DNA of 64,000 bases from Edwardsiella hoshinae NBRC 105699 = ATCC 33379 (GCF_000474215.1 NZ_BAUC01000023.1:62001-126000), one strand, 5' to 3'; shown: positions 35,260 through 48,200, numbered from the stretch's first letter. A program made the numbers and translations. Notes: generated by a model from the sequence alone, not told the origin.

Positions 35260-36099
35260 CTATTTAAATCCTTTCTCTTTTTTGATCAGATCATAGGCGG
35301 CCTGGATCTCCTGCGCCTTCTGCTTAGCCAGCTCCATCATCTCCGGCGGCAATCCCTTCGCCACCAGCTTATCGGGATGGTGCTCGCTCATCAGCTTGCG
35401 GTAGGCTCGCTTAATCGTCGTGGCGTCGGCACTGGGCGCCACCCCCAATACCTTGCAAGCATCCTCCAGCGTAGGCCCCTGCGGCGGCGCGTAGAAGTCG
35501 CCTTGCTGCTGATAATACCCTTGTTGGCCGCCCGCTTGCTGGTAGCCGCCACCGAACTGACGTCCCCCCTCCATCATTCCCAGGAATTGGTCGAACTGGG
35601 CGCGTGAGAAACCCAACTCCTCGGCGATCACATACAAGACGGCCCGCTCGTTCGGATGCAGTTGACCGTCGGCGAAAGCCGCCTGCAACTGGATCTCCAA
35701 AAAGATGCGAATCAAGTCGATACGGCCGAAGCAGACGCTACGCAGCTCGCGCAGGCGTTCACGCAACGGGTAACCCGACGCCTTGCCCTCACGAAAGGCT
35801 TGCTGCGCCATCATACGGGCCTCACCATGCAGATTCAGGCGATCCATGAACATGGAGGCGACTTGGATATCTGCTTCCGTCACCCGTCCTTTCGACTTGG
35901 TCAGATGCCCCATAACCTGAAAGGTGGTACGGAAAAACAGCTCCTGGCGCTGTTGCTGGTTGGTGAAATAGCCACGCCGTTTGATCTCGCGCGACTTATC
36001 GAACATATGGCCGACCAGAAAACCCAGTACCACGCCCCAGAAACCGATCCCGGACATCAGGCCCAGCAGCACCCCTACTAATTTACCCCAATAGCGCAT
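35260..36099 (-). CDS. djlA: Membrane-anchored DnaK co-chaperone DjlA
   Basis: DjlA is a type III J-domain protein anchored by one N-terminal membrane span (about 6-31) that stimulates DnaK and, when abundant, the Rcs phosphorelay. A central TerB-like helical domain (about 55-180) is followed by a Gly/Gln-rich linker (about 183-205: [20 protein letters not shown]) and a C-terminal J domain with the HPD triad in SEHHPDKL. The product has 279 residues against 271 in E. coli, most of the difference in the linker. It diverges from lptD. Confidence 0.95.
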   Translation of the reverse strand: MRYWGKLVGVLLGLMSGIGFWGVVLGFLVGHMFDKSREIKRRGYFTNQQQRQELFFRTTFQVMGHLTKSKGRVTEADIQVASMFMDRLNLHGEARMMAQQAFREGKASGYPLRERLRELRSVCFGRIDLIRIFLEIQLQAAFADGQLHPNERAVLYVIAEELGFSRAQFDQFLGMMEGGRQFGGGYQQAGGQQGYYQQQGDFYAPPQGPTLEDACKVLGVAPSADATTIKRAYRKLMSEHHPDKLVAKGLPPEMMELAKQKAQEIQAAYDLIKKEKGFK

Positions 36100-36283
36100 A
36101 TCGTCCTCAATTCATCATGTCGTGGGACATAATTTGCTTTATCATACCTGTCATTTATTCGGACGCCTAATGGCAGCGGCATCGCTGTGCCCCAATTTAG
36201 CACTAGCGCCACGCTGGCGGGTAAGATAGTCTCTGACCGATTGCGGCAAGACGCCCCTGATGACGGAATTCCTGACACCGCGT

Positions 36284-38647
36284 ATGAAAAAAAGTATACC
36301 CACGCTGATAGCCACCCTCGTCTGGTCAGCGCTCTACAGTCAGCAGGCGCTGGCTTCTCTCGCCGAGCAGTGCTTGGTCGGCGTACCCACGTATGACAAA
36401 CCACTGGTTTCTGGCGATATCAACGAGTTGCCGGTGCATATCACCGCTGATAAGAGCGAGGCCAACTACCCGGATAACGCCCTGTTCCAGGGTAACGTCG
36501 ACATTCAGCAGGGAAACAGTACCCTGACCGCCGATCGGGTACAGTTGGATCAGAAGGCCATCCGTGGACAACCCGACCCGCTGCGAACCATCACCGCGAC
36601 CGGTAACGTCAACTACGCGGATAACCAGATCCGCCTACAGGGTCCAAGTGCCTGGTCTAACCTGAATAATAAAGATACCAACGTCTGGCGTGGCGATTAC
36701 CAGTTCGTCGGGCGCCAAGGGCGCGGCGACGCCGATCTGATGAAGACGCGCGCCGCCAATCGTTACACCATTCTGGAAAACGGCACCTTTACCTCTTGCT
36801 TGCCAGGCGACAATAGCTGGAGCATCGCCGGCTCCGAAATCATTCAGGATCGCCAAGAGCAGGTTGCTGAAATCTGGAACGCTCGCTTTAAAGTGGGCCC
36901 GGTACCGATATTCTATAGTCCTTATCTCCAGTTCCCGACCGGCAGCAAACGCCGCTCCGGCTTCTTGATCCCCAACGTCAACTACTCCAACGGTGATGGG
37001 TTGGAGTTCTCTTTACCCTGGTACTGGAACATTGCCCCGCAGGCTGACGCCACCATCACTCCGCACTATATGCAAAAGCGCGGGCTACAGCTGCAAAACG
37101 AATTCCGCTACCTGAGCGAATTCGGCATGGGATTGATCGAGTTCGACTGGCTGGGTAACGATCGTCAGTTCCAGCAAGACCGTAAAGAACAGGGCATCAC
37201 CGGTCAGGCCCTGGCGGATCTGCAAAACCGTGATCGCTGGCTGTTCTACTGGCGTCACAGCGGTGTGCTCAACCATTGGCGTTTCGGCGTCGACTACACC
37301 AAGGTCAGCGATCCTTACTACTTTACCGATCTCAACTCGGCCTATGGCTCCAGTACCAGCGGTTACGCCACCCAGAAATTCTCTCTGGGCTATGCGGAAA
37401 CCAACTGGAACGCCACCCTATCGACCACCCAGTTCCAAGTGTTCGCCAATGCCGGGGACATTAACGCCTACCGTACCCAGCCCCAGTTGGATCTGAACTA
37501 CTACAAAAACGATCTGGGACCGTTCGATTTCACCCTGTATGGCCAGGCGGTCAAGTTCACCAACGAAAACCCTGACATGCCGGAGGCGGATCGCTACCAC
37601 GCCGAACCGACACTGTCGCTCCCGCTCGCTAACCGCTGGGCTAGCCTGAATACGGAAGTCAAACTGCTGGCGACCCACTACCAACAGGATATACCGAAAC
37701 CCAAGAACTTCCCGCTGCTGAAGGACTCGATAAATCGGGTAATGCCAGAGTTTAAACTCGACGGCAAGATGGTTTTCGAGCGTGATGCCGCACTGTTCAG
37801 CGGCTATACCCAGACGCTGGAGCCTCGCGCCCAGTATCTGTATATTCCGTATCGCAACCAGAGCGATATCTACGCTTACGATTCTACGCTGCTGCAAACC
37901 GACTATACCGGCCTGTTCCGCGATCGTAGCTACAGTGGGCTGGATCGCATCGCCTCGGCCAATCAGGTCACCACCGGTCTGACCACTCGCTTGTATGACG
38001 ATCAACAGAATGAACGCTTCAACGCCTCTATCGGTCAGATCTACTATTTCTCGCCAGCACGCACCGGCGATGAAACCACCAATATCGATCGCCATGAGAA
38101 TACCGGCAGCCTGGTGTGGGCCGGCGACAGTTATCTCAAACTGACCGATAATTGGCGACTGCGGGGCGGGTTGCAGTACGATACCCGCCTAAACAGCGTG
38201 GCGCTGGGTAACGCGGTAATGGAGTACCGCAAAGATGCCGAAAGCGTGTTGCAGCTGAGCTATCGTTATGCCAGCCCAGAGTACATTACCTCCATGCTGC
38301 CGCGTTATGCCAACAACGCCATCTATAACCAAGGGATCAGCCAGGCCGGGATCATCGGTAGCCTGCCATTAGCGGAGCGTTGGGCGGCGGTTGCCGGTTA
38401 CTATTATGACACCAAAGCGAAACAGTCCGCCGACGCCATCGCCGGGGTGCAGTACAACACCTGCTGCTGGTCGCTGGGCGTCACTTATGAACGGAAGATC
38501 AACAGCTGGGACAACACGACTCAGAGCAGTAAATACGATAATCGGTTCTCGCTCCGCTTTTCCCTACGTGGCATGAACCAGAACTACAGCCTGGGTGCGG
38601 AAGAGATGCTGCGTACCGGTATCCTCCCGTATCAACGCGCCTTCTAA
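36284..38647 (+). CDS. lptD: LPS-assembly outer membrane protein LptD
   Basis: LptD forms the outer membrane beta-barrel that inserts lipopolysaccharide with LptE. The ATG at 36284 matches the E. coli start (MKKSIPTL); an in-frame ATG at 36260 would add eight residues before the signal peptide. A 24-residue signal ending in QQALA is followed by the N-terminal jellyroll domain and the barrel. The disulfide cysteines are conserved: Cys30, one in TSCLPG, and the CC pair in NTCCWS near the C terminus. The product has 787 residues and its folding depends on SurA, encoded next. Confidence 0.95.
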   Translation: MKKSIPTLIATLVWSALYSQQALASLAEQCLVGVPTYDKPLVSGDINELPVHITADKSEANYPDNALFQGNVDIQQGNSTLTADRVQLDQKAIRGQPDPLRTITATGNVNYADNQIRLQGPSAWSNLNNKDTNVWRGDYQFVGRQGRGDADLMKTRAANRYTILENGTFTSCLPGDNSWSIAGSEIIQDRQEQVAEIWNARFKVGPVPIFYSPYLQFPTGSKRRSGFLIPNVNYSNGDGLEFSLPWYWNIAPQADATITPHYMQKRGLQLQNEFRYLSEFGMGLIEFDWLGNDRQFQQDRKEQGITGQALADLQNRDRWLFYWRHSGVLNHWRFGVDYTKVSDPYYFTDLNSAYGSSTSGYATQKFSLGYAETNWNATLSTTQFQVFANAGDINAYRTQPQLDLNYYKNDLGPFDFTLYGQAVKFTNENPDMPEADRYHAEPTLSLPLANRWASLNTEVKLLATHYQQDIPKPKNFPLLKDSINRVMPEFKLDGKMVFERDAALFSGYTQTLEPRAQYLYIPYRNQSDIYAYDSTLLQTDYTGLFRDRSYSGLDRIASANQVTTGLTTRLYDDQQNERFNASIGQIYYFSPARTGDETTNIDRHENTGSLVWAGDSYLKLTDNWRLRGGLQYDTRLNSVALGNAVMEYRKDAESVLQLSYRYASPEYITSMLPRYANNAIYNQGISQAGIIGSLPLAERWAAVAGYYYDTKAKQSADAIAGVQYNTCCWSLGVTYERKINSWDNTTQSSKYDNRFSLRFSLRGMNQNYSLGAEEMLRTGILPYQRAF

Positions 38648-38767
38648 CATTTGGCGCCGCGCGTGGTCTAACGGTAGAAAAATGCAGATAATACCGTTAG
38701 CCATGCAGGGCTGGCAGTAAGGTAAACTTGAAACCCGCCAGAGGCGGATTACTACTATAGGATAGTT

Positions 38768-40072
38768 ATGAAGAACTGGAGAACGCTGATCCTCGGCGTG
38801 GTGCTGTGCGCTAATACCGCCTTTGCGGCCCCCCAAGTCGTCGATAAAGTCGTGGCTATCGTAGACAACGGTGTGGTCCTGGAAAGCGACGTCGATGGCA
38901 TGATGAAATCGGTGAAACTCAACGCACAGCAGGCCGGCCAACAGTTACCGGACGATGCGACGTTGCGTCATCAGATCCTCGAACGCCTGATCATGGACAA
39001 CATTCAGCTACAGATGGCCAAACGTATGGGGTTGGAAGTCTCCGACAGCGAGCTGGACAACGCCATCAACGGCATCGCCGCGCAGAACCATCTGACGCCG
39101 CAACAGCTGCGTAGCCGCCTGGCCGCCGATGGGCTCGACTATAAGTCTTACCGCGCCCAGATCCGCAAAGAGATGCTGATCAGCGAAGTGCGCAACAACG
39201 AAGTGCGCCGCCGCGTCACCATCTTACCGCAAGAAGTTGACGCCCTGGCCAAGCAAATCAGCAACCAGAATAGCGGTGAGACCGCCGTCAATCTGAGCCA
39301 TATTCTGATCCCGCTGCCGGAGAACCCGACGCAGCAACAAGTCAGCGAAGCACAGCAACAAGCCGAATCGCTGGTACAGCAACTACACCACGGTGCCGAC
39401 TTCGCCAAGCTGGCGGCTACCTACTCCGCCGATCCCCAGGCGCTGAAAGGCGGTGAGATGGGCTGGGGTCGTCTGCAAGAGTTGCCGACCCTGTTTGCCG
39501 AAGCCCTGCAAAACGCCAAGAAAGGCGACATCATCGGGCCGATCCGCTCTGGTGTCGGCTTCCATATCCTGCGCGTCAACGATCTGCGTGGCGATCAAGC
39601 TAACGTCTCCGTTACCGAGGTACATGCCCGCCACATCCTGCTACGCACCTCGCCGGTGATGAGCGATGCGCAGGCACATGCCAAGTTAGCGGCGCTGGCG
39701 GCCCAGATCAAGTCGGGCCAAATCACCTTCGAACAGGCCGCCAAACAGTATTCCGAAGATCCTGGTAGCGCCCAGAAAGGCGGGGATCTCGGCTGGGCGG
39801 TACCGTCGATGTATGACCCCGCCTTCCGTGACGCTCTGATGAAACTGAATAAGGGTGAGATCAGCCAACCGGTGCACTCCAACTTCGGCTGGCATCTGAT
39901 CCAACTGCTAGGAACGCGTCAAGTCGACCGGACCGACGAGGCACAGAAAGAACGAGCCTATCGCATCCTATTCAACCGGAAGTTCGCCGAAGAGGCACAG
40001 AGCTGGCTGCAAGAGCAACGCGCCGCCGCCTATGTGAAGATCCTCGGCAATAACGCCAACGGAGCACAGTAA
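38768..40072 (+). CDS. surA: Periplasmic chaperone and peptidyl-prolyl isomerase SurA
   Basis: SurA escorts outer membrane proteins, including LptD, through the periplasm to the BAM complex. A 20-residue signal peptide ends in NTAFA, then comes the N-terminal chaperone domain (about 21-170), two parvulin domains (about 174-275 and 285-385, each starting near the LSHILIPLP and VHARHILLR segments) and a C-terminal helix. The length is 434 residues against 428 in E. coli. pdxA begins four bases after its stop. Confidence 0.97.
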   Translation: MKNWRTLILGVVLCANTAFAAPQVVDKVVAIVDNGVVLESDVDGMMKSVKLNAQQAGQQLPDDATLRHQILERLIMDNIQLQMAKRMGLEVSDSELDNAINGIAAQNHLTPQQLRSRLAADGLDYKSYRAQIRKEMLISEVRNNEVRRRVTILPQEVDALAKQISNQNSGETAVNLSHILIPLPENPTQQQVSEAQQQAESLVQQLHHGADFAKLAATYSADPQALKGGEMGWGRLQELPTLFAEALQNAKKGDIIGPIRSGVGFHILRVNDLRGDQANVSVTEVHARHILLRTSPVMSDAQAHAKLAALAAQIKSGQITFEQAAKQYSEDPGSAQKGGDLGWAVPSMYDPAFRDALMKLNKGEISQPVHSNFGWHLIQLLGTRQVDRTDEAQKERAYRILFNRKFAEEAQSWLQEQRAAAYVKILGNNANGAQ

Positions 40073-40076
40073 TCTC

Positions 40077-41069
40077 ATGACACCGACGCGTCGCATCGTC
40101 ATCACCCCCGGCGAGCCCGCCGGGGTCGGCCCGGATCTGCTCGTCCTGCTGGCGCAGCACGCCTGGCCGGTCGAATTGGTGGTCTGCGCCGATCCGGTGT
40201 TATTGCTGGCTCGGGCGCGTCTACTCGGCGTGCCCTTAACCCTGCGTGACTATGAGCCGAATCACCCCGCGCAAGCGCAGCAACCCGGTACCCTGACGGT
40301 TCTGCCTGTGCCGCTGGACGGCGATGTCGTCCCTGGCATACTCAATGTCGTCAACGGCCACTATGTCGTCGCCACATTGGCGCGTGCCTGTGATGGTTGT
40401 CTGAACGGTGAGTTCGCCGCCCTGGTCACCGGGCCGGTGCATAAAGGGATCATCAACGATGCCGGCGTGCCGTTTACGGGCCATACCGAGTTTTTTGCCG
40501 AGCGCAGCGGTTGCGCGCGAGTCGTGATGATGCTGGCTAGCGAACGCCTGCGGGTGGCGTTGGCCACCACCCATCTGCCATTGCAGGCCGTGCCCGCCGC
40601 CATCACCCCGCAGACACTGAGCGAAGTGATCACCATTCTGGATAGTGATCTACGCAATAAATTCGGTATTCACCAGCCGCGCATCTACGTGTGTGGGCTC
40701 AATCCCCACGCCGGCGAAGGCGGGCATATGGGGCGCGAAGAGCTGGAGGTGATCATCCCGACTCTTGAGCACCTACGCGCCCGTGGCCTGGATCTCGTCG
40801 GGCCACTTCCCGCTGACACACTGTTTCAACCCAAGTACCTGGATCAGGCCGACGCCGTATTGGCGATGTATCACGATCAAGGCTTGCCGGTGCTCAAGTT
40901 CCAAGGCTTCGGCCACGCCGTCAACATCACGCTGGGCTTGCCATTTATCCGTACTTCGGTAGATCACGGCACCGCGCTGGATCTCGCCGCCAGCGGCCAG
41001 GCACAACCCGGCAGTTTTATTACCGCATTAAATCTTGCCATAGAGATGACCAACCACAGCAATGAATAG
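40077..41069 (+). CDS. pdxA: 4-hydroxythreonine-4-phosphate dehydrogenase PdxA
   Basis: PdxA oxidises 4-phosphohydroxy-L-threonine in the de novo pyridoxal phosphate pathway. The 330-residue protein shows the N-terminal [13 protein letters not shown] motif and the metal-binding histidines in [18 protein letters not shown] and [11 protein letters not shown]. It overlaps rsmA by eight bases. The grouping with surA and rsmA is the conserved enterobacterial arrangement and does not imply shared function. Confidence 0.97.
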   Translation: MTPTRRIVITPGEPAGVGPDLLVLLAQHAWPVELVVCADPVLLLARARLLGVPLTLRDYEPNHPAQAQQPGTLTVLPVPLDGDVVPGILNVVNGHYVVATLARACDGCLNGEFAALVTGPVHKGIINDAGVPFTGHTEFFAERSGCARVVMMLASERLRVALATTHLPLQAVPAAITPQTLSEVITILDSDLRNKFGIHQPRIYVCGLNPHAGEGGHMGREELEVIIPTLEHLRARGLDLVGPLPADTLFQPKYLDQADAVLAMYHDQGLPVLKFQGFGHAVNITLGLPFIRTSVDHGTALDLAASGQAQPGSFITALNLAIEMTNHSNE

Positions 41070-41877
41070 TCGAGTTCACCAGGGGCATTTGGCCCGCAAG
41101 CGTTTTGGACAGAACTTCCTGACCGATCAGTTCGTGATCGACAGCATCGTGTCCGCCATCAATCCACAGCCAGGTCAGGCGGTGGTCGAAATCGGCCCAG
41201 GACTCGGTGCCCTGACCGAGCCCGTTGCCGATCGGATGGATAAGATGACCGTCATCGAGCTGGATCGCGATCTGGCCGAACGCCTGTCGACCCATCCGTT
41301 TATCAGCCGCAAGCTGACCATTCGCCAGCAAGACGCCATGAGCGTCGACTTCGGTGAGATGGCACGTGAAGCCGGCCAGCCTCTGCGTGTCTTCGGCAAC
41401 CTGCCGTATAACATCTCCACGCCGCTGATGTTCCATCTATTCAGCTACGCCGCCGCCATCGGCGATATGCATTTTATGCTGCAAAAAGAGGTCGTTAACC
41501 GTTTAGTTGCCGGGCCAGATAGCAAAACCTATGGCCGACTGAGCGTGATGGCGCAATACTATTGCCAGGTGATCCCGGTATTGGAGGTGCCGCCCTCAGC
41601 CTTCCGTCCCGCACCGAAAGTGGATTCCGCCGTGGTTCGTCTGATCCCGCACCGCGAACTGCCCCATCCGGTTAGCGATGTACGGGTGTTGAGCCGTATC
41701 ACCACCGAGGCCTTTAACCAGCGGCGTAAGACCATCCGCAATAGCCTGGGCCATCTGTTTAGCGCCGAACAACTCAGCGCGCTGGGAATCGATCCCGCAC
41801 GCAGAGCAGAGACGCTATCCGTGGCAGAGTATTGCCGGCTGGCTAACTGGCTGTGTGAGCATCCTCCGGTCCAGTAA
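41062..41877 (+). CDS. rsmA: 16S rRNA dimethyladenosine transferase RsmA (KsgA)
   Basis: RsmA dimethylates A1518 and A1519 at the 3' end of 16S rRNA, a late check on small-subunit assembly. SAM-binding motifs are visible: [20 protein letters not shown] and the catalytic [11 protein letters not shown] small C-terminal domain follows. The product has 271 residues, near the E. coli 273, and starts inside the end of pdxA. Confidence 0.97.
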   Translation: MNSRVHQGHLARKRFGQNFLTDQFVIDSIVSAINPQPGQAVVEIGPGLGALTEPVADRMDKMTVIELDRDLAERLSTHPFISRKLTIRQQDAMSVDFGEMAREAGQPLRVFGNLPYNISTPLMFHLFSYAAAIGDMHFMLQKEVVNRLVAGPDSKTYGRLSVMAQYYCQVIPVLEVPPSAFRPAPKVDSAVVRLIPHRELPHPVSDVRVLSRITTEAFNQRRKTIRNSLGHLFSAEQLSALGIDPARRAETLSVAEYCRLANWLCEHPPVQ

Positions 41878-41901
41878 CCGTGCAAACAGGAGCCTTACGT
41901 T

Positions 41902-42279
41902 ATGATCGACACCCCGCGTATTACCGTCCAGGTACAGAGTGTCTATGCCGCATCGCAGTCTCTGCCGGAAGAGGCGCGCTTCGTCTTCGCCTACACGGTG
42001 ACGCTGCGTAACCTAGGGCGTTTTAACGTACAGCTCCTGCGCCGTTATTGGTTGATAACCAATGGTAACGGTCGCCAAACTGAAGTCCAGGGCGAAGGAG
42101 TCATCGGCGAACAGCCGCTGATCCTGCCCAGTGGCGAGTTTCAGTACACCAGCGGCGCTATCATCGAAACCCCCTGCGGAACCATGGAGGGGCATTACGA
42201 AATGGTCGACCATCACGGGCAGATCTTCCGTATCGCCATCCCGGTATTCCGTCTAGCCATCCCGAGTCTGATTAACTAA
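41902..42279 (+). CDS. apaG: ApaG domain protein
   Basis: ApaG is a small immunoglobulin-like fold protein of uncertain function, conserved next to apaH. The 125 residues show the family pattern, including [11 protein letters not shown], the glycine-rich [11 protein letters not shown] and [10 protein letters not shown]. It starts 24 bases after rsmA and ends three bases before apaH. A link with Ap4A metabolism or metal binding has been suggested for the family but cannot be read here. Confidence 0.95.
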   Translation: MIDTPRITVQVQSVYAASQSLPEEARFVFAYTVTLRNLGRFNVQLLRRYWLITNGNGRQTEVQGEGVIGEQPLILPSGEFQYTSGAIIETPCGTMEGHYEMVDHHGQIFRIAIPVFRLAIPSLIN

Positions 42280-42282
42280 TTT

Positions 42283-43122
42283 ATGTCGACACTGCTTATT
42301 GGCGACGTTCATGGCTGCTACCAGGAACTGCGCGACCTGCTGTCTCTGGCGGACTTCGATCCCACCCGTGATACCTTGTGGCTGACCGGCGATTTGGTGG
42401 CCCGCGGCCCCGACTCACTGGCGGTGCTGCGCTATGTCAAATCCCTCGGCGACAGTGTACGCCTGGTGCTAGGCAATCACGATCTGCATCTGCTGGCGGT
42501 TTACGCGGGCATCAGTCGCAACAAACCCAAGGATAAGCTGAGCCCGCTGCTAGCCGCCGACGACGCCGACAGCCTGATCAACTGGCTACGTCGCCAGCCG
42601 GTGTTGCAGGTCGATGAGTCATTACGCTTAGTGATGGCGCACGCGGGTATCAGCCCGCAATGGGATCTGGCCTGCGCCCAACGCTGCGCGCGCGAGGTGG
42701 AAGCAGTGCTGGCCAGCGACAGCTATCCCTATTTCCTGAACGCCATGTACGGCGACATGCCGAATAATTGGAGCGAATCTCTCAGCGGACTGGCTCGCCT
42801 CCGTTTCAGTACCAACGCCTTCACCCGCATGCGTTACTGCTTCCCGGGCGGCGAACTGGACATGATCTGTAAGGATGCGCCAGGCGAAGCGCCAGCACCG
42901 TTGCGTCCCTGGTTCGATCTCGACAGTCCGGTGTTGGCGGCAGGTTACCGTATCGCCTTCGGCCACTGGGCATCATTGGAAGGCCGGGGTACCCCCGCAC
43001 AGGTCTACGCCCTAGATACGGGTTGCTGTTGGGGGGGAACGCTGACCGCGCTGCGTTGGGAGGATGGGCGTTATTTCCATGTGCCCTCACAGCGTGCTGC
43101 ACGTCATGACAAGAGAGCTTAA
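42283..43122 (+). CDS. apaH: Diadenosine tetraphosphatase ApaH
   Basis: ApaH symmetrically hydrolyses Ap4A to two ADP and, in E. coli, can also remove Np4 caps from RNA 5' ends. The calcineurin-like phosphoesterase motifs are [10 protein letters not shown] near the N terminus, [10 protein letters not shown] and GNHDLHLL. The product has 279 residues, as in the E. coli family. It is the last gene of the lptD-apaH run and converges on folA. Confidence 0.97.
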   Translation: MSTLLIGDVHGCYQELRDLLSLADFDPTRDTLWLTGDLVARGPDSLAVLRYVKSLGDSVRLVLGNHDLHLLAVYAGISRNKPKDKLSPLLAADDADSLINWLRRQPVLQVDESLRLVMAHAGISPQWDLACAQRCAREVEAVLASDSYPYFLNAMYGDMPNNWSESLSGLARLRFSTNAFTRMRYCFPGGELDMICKDAPGEAPAPLRPWFDLDSPVLAAGYRIAFGHWASLEGRGTPAQVYALDTGCCWGGTLTALRWEDGRYFHVPSQRAARHDKRA

Positions 43123-43130
43123 GCGCAACT

Positions 43131-43156
43131 CGCGCCCCATCTCTCGCGGGGGCGCG
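43131..43156. other. GC-rich hairpin in the apaH-folA convergent gap
   Basis: The arms CGCGCCCC and GGGGCGCG surround ten bases in the 59-base gap between the two stops. No T tract follows on either strand, so it is only a possible shared 3' end structure. Confidence 0.4.
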
Positions 43157-43181
43157 TCAACACAGGGCAATTATCTCTCGA

Positions 43182-43664
43182 TTAACGCCGTTCGAGGATC
43201 TCGAAGCAATAGGGATGCGTGTTATCGCCATCCGCATCGTGAAACTCGCTAAAGCGAGTCTGCCACTCCTCCGAGGCATAATCGGGGAAGTAAGTATCCC
43301 CGGCGACATCGGCATCCACATGGGTCAGATAGAGGCGAGACGCCAGCGGCAAGAATTGCTGGTAAAGGGTACCGCCACCGATGATCATCACCTCGTCCGC
43401 CCCCGCCGCCGCCGCCAAAGCGGCCTGTGGCGTACTCACCCACGTCACCCGCGCATCCTGGCCTGGCCAATGGCTCAACACGATATTATGTCGCCCCGGC
43501 AGCGGGCGACCGATAGACTCGTAGGTCTTACGTCCCATTACCACCGGTTTTGCCAGCGTATTACGCTTAAACCAGGCGAGATCGGCGGGTAAATGCCATG
43601 GCATCGCGTTCTCCATGCCGATCACGCGATCCGCGCTCAGCGCGGCGATCAGGCTGATAATCAT
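43182..43664 (-). CDS. folA: Dihydrofolate reductase FolA
   Basis: FolA reduces dihydrofolate to tetrahydrofolate with NADPH and is the target of trimethoprim. The 160-residue chromosomal-type enzyme keeps the active-site Asp28 in [12 protein letters not shown], the NADPH motif [18 protein letters not shown] and the [13 protein letters not shown] loop. One residue is inserted relative to E. coli numbering. It is convergent with apaH as in E. coli. A TATAGT -10-like element lies about 45 bases upstream on the minus strand. Confidence 0.97.
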   Translation of the reverse strand: MIISLIAALSADRVIGMENAMPWHLPADLAWFKRNTLAKPVVMGRKTYESIGRPLPGRHNIVLSHWPGQDARVTWVSTPQAALAAAAGADEVMIIGGGTLYQQFLPLASRLYLTHVDADVAGDTYFPDYASEEWQTRFSEFHDADGDNTHPYCFEILERR

Positions 43665-43790
43665 GCTTGTCTGTCCTGTCTGGGAGAAAAAGTGCGCACA
43701 CTATACGGAAAGGGCATAGCAGCGTCGATAGCCCAGGTGAGGGATTTTTCCCCTACCCCGCTAAAATCTTGCCAGGGTGCATCGCGCCGT

Positions 43791-44258
43791 TTACACCCCG
43801 GGGCGCTTACGATATAGCCATATTCCCGGTAGTGACAGACCCACAGAGAGCGCGCCAACGATAAACGACGCCTTAAGGAAGTTGGTCACCACATTGGCGA
43901 ACAACGGTTCACTGTAGCCGGTATGAGAGATCTCCACCACTGCGATCATCGCCCGGTAGGCATAGATCCCGGGGAACATCGGGATCACCGCCGCCACGGT
44001 AAAGACTTTTGGGTGCGCCAGCAACCAGCGCGACCACTGAATGCCGATGATACCGATCAGGATCGCCGCCAACAATGAGGCCCACTCGATGTTCATCCCT
44101 AGGGTCATCATGAACCAACGCGCACCATGACCGATGGCTCCTAAGAGCGCGCAGTAACCCAGTGCCCGCGTCGGCACGTTGAACACCATGGCGAAGCCAA
44201 GTGCCGGCACCGCCGCCAATAGCATATCCTGTAGCAGTTGCAACAACAGCGTCATCAT
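43791..44258 (-). CDS. yjjB: Threonine/serine exporter family protein YjjB
   Basis: YjjB is the small membrane partner of YjjP. In E. coli the pair has been implicated in succinate export. The 155-residue product has about four or five membrane spans and matches E. coli YjjB closely ([33 protein letters not shown]). An open frame extends to 44342, but the ATG at 44258 overlaps the yjjP stop as ATGATG and fits the E. coli length of 157. In E. coli this pair is far away, near dnaTC. Confidence 0.93.
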   Translation of the reverse strand: MMTLLLQLLQDMLLAAVPALGFAMVFNVPTRALGYCALLGAIGHGARWFMMTLGMNIEWASLLAAILIGIIGIQWSRWLLAHPKVFTVAAVIPMFPGIYAYRAMIAVVEISHTGYSEPLFANVVTNFLKASFIVGALSVGLSLPGIWLYRKRPGV

Positions 44259-45055
44259 GCCCACCCTTGTAGTCCCCACAGCGACAACGCCATCACCACC
44301 CCCAGACAGGTCGCGAGCGTCAGTAAGGTCGCCATCGCCCAACGCGCCAGGCCGGTATTGACGTGCCCCTTAAACATATCCGCCACGGCATTGATCAGGG
44401 GAAAACCCGGCACCAGCAACAGGGTACTGGCCGCCATCGCAATCACCGATGTCTGTGAAAAGGCGGAGAGTTGCAGCAGTCCGCCAGAGACTGAAGTAGC
44501 GATAAAGGCGGTGAAGCAAAAATTAATCAGGGGATTTAATTGGCGATGCGTCATCACCTGGCGGAAGTACATTGCCACCGCACTGGCAAAAAACGCGACC
44601 AGTGAACCGTCCCATCCGCCTCCGTTGAGCTTACAGAAACAGGCACAGGATAGTCCTACCATCAGTACCACCAACGCTCGCGGATAGCGCAGCGGACGAA
44701 TATGCTCGAAGCGTTTACGCACATCGCGAATATCTAACAGTTGGTGCTCTACCATGATCACAATATGCTGCACCTCCGTCACCACATGCATGTTAATGCC
44801 GCGATCGATATTCTTACGCGTTGACGTCAGGCAACGTCCCTCCTTTATGGTGGTGAGCACCACCGCGTTGGCCGAAATAGAGCTCTCGACACTATCCACG
44901 CCCAGCGCCAACCCCAGGCGGGTAGAAAGCTGCTCGACTAACATGCTTTCCGCGCCATGTTGTAGTAAAAAAAGGGCACAGTAAATACACAAACGGGTCA
45001 CTTCCCGCTGGTGATCATACTCCACAATCGACTCCTGTCCGGGCCGCCTTATCAT
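44255..45055 (-). CDS. yjjP: Threonine/serine exporter family protein YjjP
   Basis: YjjP carries the N-terminal ThrE-type cytoplasmic domain (about 15-130, with [15 protein letters not shown] and [12 protein letters not shown]) followed by about five membrane spans. Together with YjjB it forms the equivalent of a full ThrE exporter. The 266-residue frame is about ten residues longer than E. coli YjjP (256), so the start may be downstream. It lies between carB and folA, where E. coli has kef, fix and cai genes. Substrate is inferred from E. coli work on C4-dicarboxylate export. Confidence 0.92.
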   Translation of the reverse strand: MIRRPGQESIVEYDHQREVTRLCIYCALFLLQHGAESMLVEQLSTRLGLALGVDSVESSISANAVVLTTIKEGRCLTSTRKNIDRGINMHVVTEVQHIVIMVEHQLLDIRDVRKRFEHIRPLRYPRALVVLMVGLSCACFCKLNGGGWDGSLVAFFASAVAMYFRQVMTHRQLNPLINFCFTAFIATSVSGGLLQLSAFSQTSVIAMAASTLLLVPGFPLINAVADMFKGHVNTGLARWAMATLLTLATCLGVVMALSLWGLQGWA

Positions 45056-45195
45056 CGCTCCGTATCCGTTGTGATCGTGGACACGGGGTTACCATGGCTC
45101 GACCCTCACCTCGCCATGGCGATTTATTGTGCCACAATGGCACAGGTGGCGTAACCTATTGCGCCCATCCCTCGCAACGAATCGATGCGCGAATG

Positions 45196-45220
45196 AAAAA
45201 GGCCCAGCAATGCCGGGCCT
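45196..45220 (-). terminator. Rho-independent terminator of carAB
   Basis: On the minus strand AGGCCC and GGGCCT pair around a GGCATTGCT loop and are followed by TTTTT. It lies about 20 bases after the carB stop. Confidence 0.8.
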
Positions 45221-45238
45221 CGTAAAGCTGCGTTGACG

Positions 45239-48200
45239 TTACTGTAGACGCGCGTGCATCTCCTGTAGCGAAACCACCTGTTCGGTCGGGTCGGCATTAA
45301 GCGCCATCGCCGTGGCGAAACCGCCATTCAACGTGGTGTCATAGTGCACCTTATACTGTAGTGCGCTGCGACGGATCAGCTTAGAGTCCTCGATCGCCTG
45401 ACGTCCGGCGGTGGTATTCACGATGTAAGTATACTCGCCATTCTTAATGCGATCCTGAATGTGCGGGCGCCCCTCGTGAACCTTATTGACCAGACGCGGG
45501 TTGATCCCGGCCTCTCCCAATACCACGGCGGTACCATGGGTCGCATCCAGCTCGAAGCCCTGCTTGAGCAGCTTGGCCGCCAGATCCACCACCCGGTGCT
45601 TGTCCCCTTCGCGTACCGACAGCAGGGCACGGCCCGGCTTTTTCACCTGGGATTGGCTGCCGAGCATCGCCTTGGCGAAAGCCTCGGCAAAGGTTCGGCC
45701 AACCCCCATCACCTCGCCGGTAGAGCGCATCTCCGGCCCGAGGATCGGGTCGACGCCGGGGAACTTGTTGAACGGCAGCACCACCTCCTTGACCGAATAG
45801 TACGGCGGGATCACTTCTTCGGTGACGCCTTGTTGCGCCAGTGTCTGGCCTACCATCACTCGGGCCGCCACCTTGGCCAGCGGGACACCGGTCGCCTTGG
45901 AGACGAACGGGACAGTGCGAGCGGCGCGCGGGTTCACCTCGATCAGGTACACTTCGTTATCCTTAACGGCGAACTGTACGTTCATCAGACCGCGCACACA
46001 CAGCTCCATCGCCAGTTTCTCCGCCTGGCGGCGTAACTCATCTTGAATCTCCGCGCTCAGGGTATAGGCTGGCAGCGAGCAGGCGGAGTCACCGGAGTGC
46101 ACCCCCGCCTGTTCGATGTGCTCCATGATACCGCCGATCAACACCTGCTCACCGTCGCAGATGGCATCGACATCCACCTCAACGGCATCATCCAGGAAAT
46201 GATCCAGCAGCACCGGCGCATCGTTGGAAACGCTGACTGCGGTCTGGAAGTAACGGCGCAGATCGCTCTCATCGTAAACGATTTCCATCGCCCGTCCGCC
46301 GAGGACATAGGAGGGGCGCACCACCAACGGATAACCGATCTGGGCCCCCTTCTCCACCGCCTGCTCGATAGCGGTCACCGTAGCATTGGCCGGTTGCTTC
46401 AGCCCCAAACGATTGACGGCCTGTTGAAAGCGCTCGCGGTCTTCGGCTCGGTCGATGGCATCCGGGCTGGTGCCGATAACCGGCACCCCGGCCGCCTCCA
46501 GCGCCCGCGCCAGTTTCAGCGGCGTCTGTCCGCCATACTGCACGATCACCCCTTGCGGCTGTTCGACGGCGACGATCTCCAGCACGTCCTCCAGCGTTAC
46601 CGGCTCAAAGTAGAGACGGTCGGAGGTATCGTAGTCCGTGGAGACGGTCTCTGGGTTACAGTTGACCATGATGGTCTCGTAACCATCTTCGCGCAGGGCC
46701 AGCGCCGCATGCACACAGCAGTAGTCGAACTCGATCCCCTGACCAATACGATTCGGCCCACCGCCCAACACCATGATCTTCGGCCGATCGTGGTGCGGAT
46801 TGGCTTCACACTCCTCCTCATAGGTGGAGTACATATAGGCAGTATCGGTGGCAAACTCGGCGGCGCAGGTATCGACGCGCTTATACACCGGATGCAGCCC
46901 CAGCTTATGACGCAGCTTGCGAATTTCACTCTCCGCCACGCCGGCCAGACGAGCCAAACGTGCATCGGCGAACCCCTTGCGCTTCAGTTGGCGCAGGAAA
47001 GGCGCGTTCAGGCCGTTGATACCGACCTCGGCGACCCGCTCTTCCAGGCGTACCAGTTCCTCGATCTGCACCAAGAACCAGCGATCAATGTTAGTGAGGT
47101 TAAACACCCCATCCACTGACAGACCTGCGCGGAAGGCATCGGCGATATACCAGATACGCTCGGCACCGGCATCCTTCAGCTCGCGGCGGATCTTGGTCAG
47201 CGCCTGCGGATCGTCCAGATTAACCTTGGGATCGAAGCCACTCGCGCCCACCTCCAAGCCACGCAGCGCCTTTTGAAGCGACTCCTGCTGGGTACGACCG
47301 ATGGCCATCACCTCCCCCACCGATTTCATCTGCGTGGTCAGACGATCGTTGGCGCCGGCGAACTTCTCGAAGTTAAAACGCGGGATCTTGGTAACCACGT
47401 AGTCGATAGAGGGCTCGAAAGAGGCCGGGGTGCGGCCACCGGTGATATCATTCATCAGCTCATCTAAGGTGTACCCCACCGCCAGTTTGGCGGCGACCTT
47501 GGCGATGGGAAAACCGGTCGCCTTGGAGGCCAGCGCGGAGGAGCGCGATACGCGCGGGTTCATTTCGATGACGATCAACCGCCCATTTTTCGGATTGACC
47601 GCGAACTGCACGTTGGAGCCACCGGTTTCGACACCGATCTCACGCAGTACCGCCATCGAGGCGTTACGCATGATTTGATACTCTTTATCCGTCAGGGTCT
47701 GTGCCGGGGCGACGGTGATCGAATCCCCAGTGTGGATCCCCATCGGGTCGAGGTTTTCGATGGAGCAGATGATGATGCAATTGTCGTTCTTATCGCGCAC
47801 CACCTCCATCTCATACTCTTTCCATCCGATCAACGACTCGTCGATCAGCAACTCGTTGGTCGGTGATAGATCCAGACCGCGCTCACAGATCTCTTCAAAC
47901 TCTTCGCGGTTATAAGCAATGCCGCCGCCTGTACCGCCCATGGTGAACGAGGGCCGAATGATACAGGGGAAACCCACCTGCTCAGCCACCGCCAAAGCCT
48001 CTTCCATACTATGGGCGATGCCGGAGCGCGCGGTATCCAAACCAATTTTTTTCATCGCCTGATCGAAGCGTCGGCGATCCTCGGCCTTATCGATGGCATC
48101 GGCGGTCGCGCCGATCATGGTGACGCCAAACTCGGCCAACACCCCTTGGCGCTCCAGCTCCAACGCACAGTTCAACGCCGTCTGCCCCCCCATGGTGGGT

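Noticed and set aside
46043-47119. 358-codon plus-strand frame
   Set aside because: Antisense to carB, with no recognisable domain.
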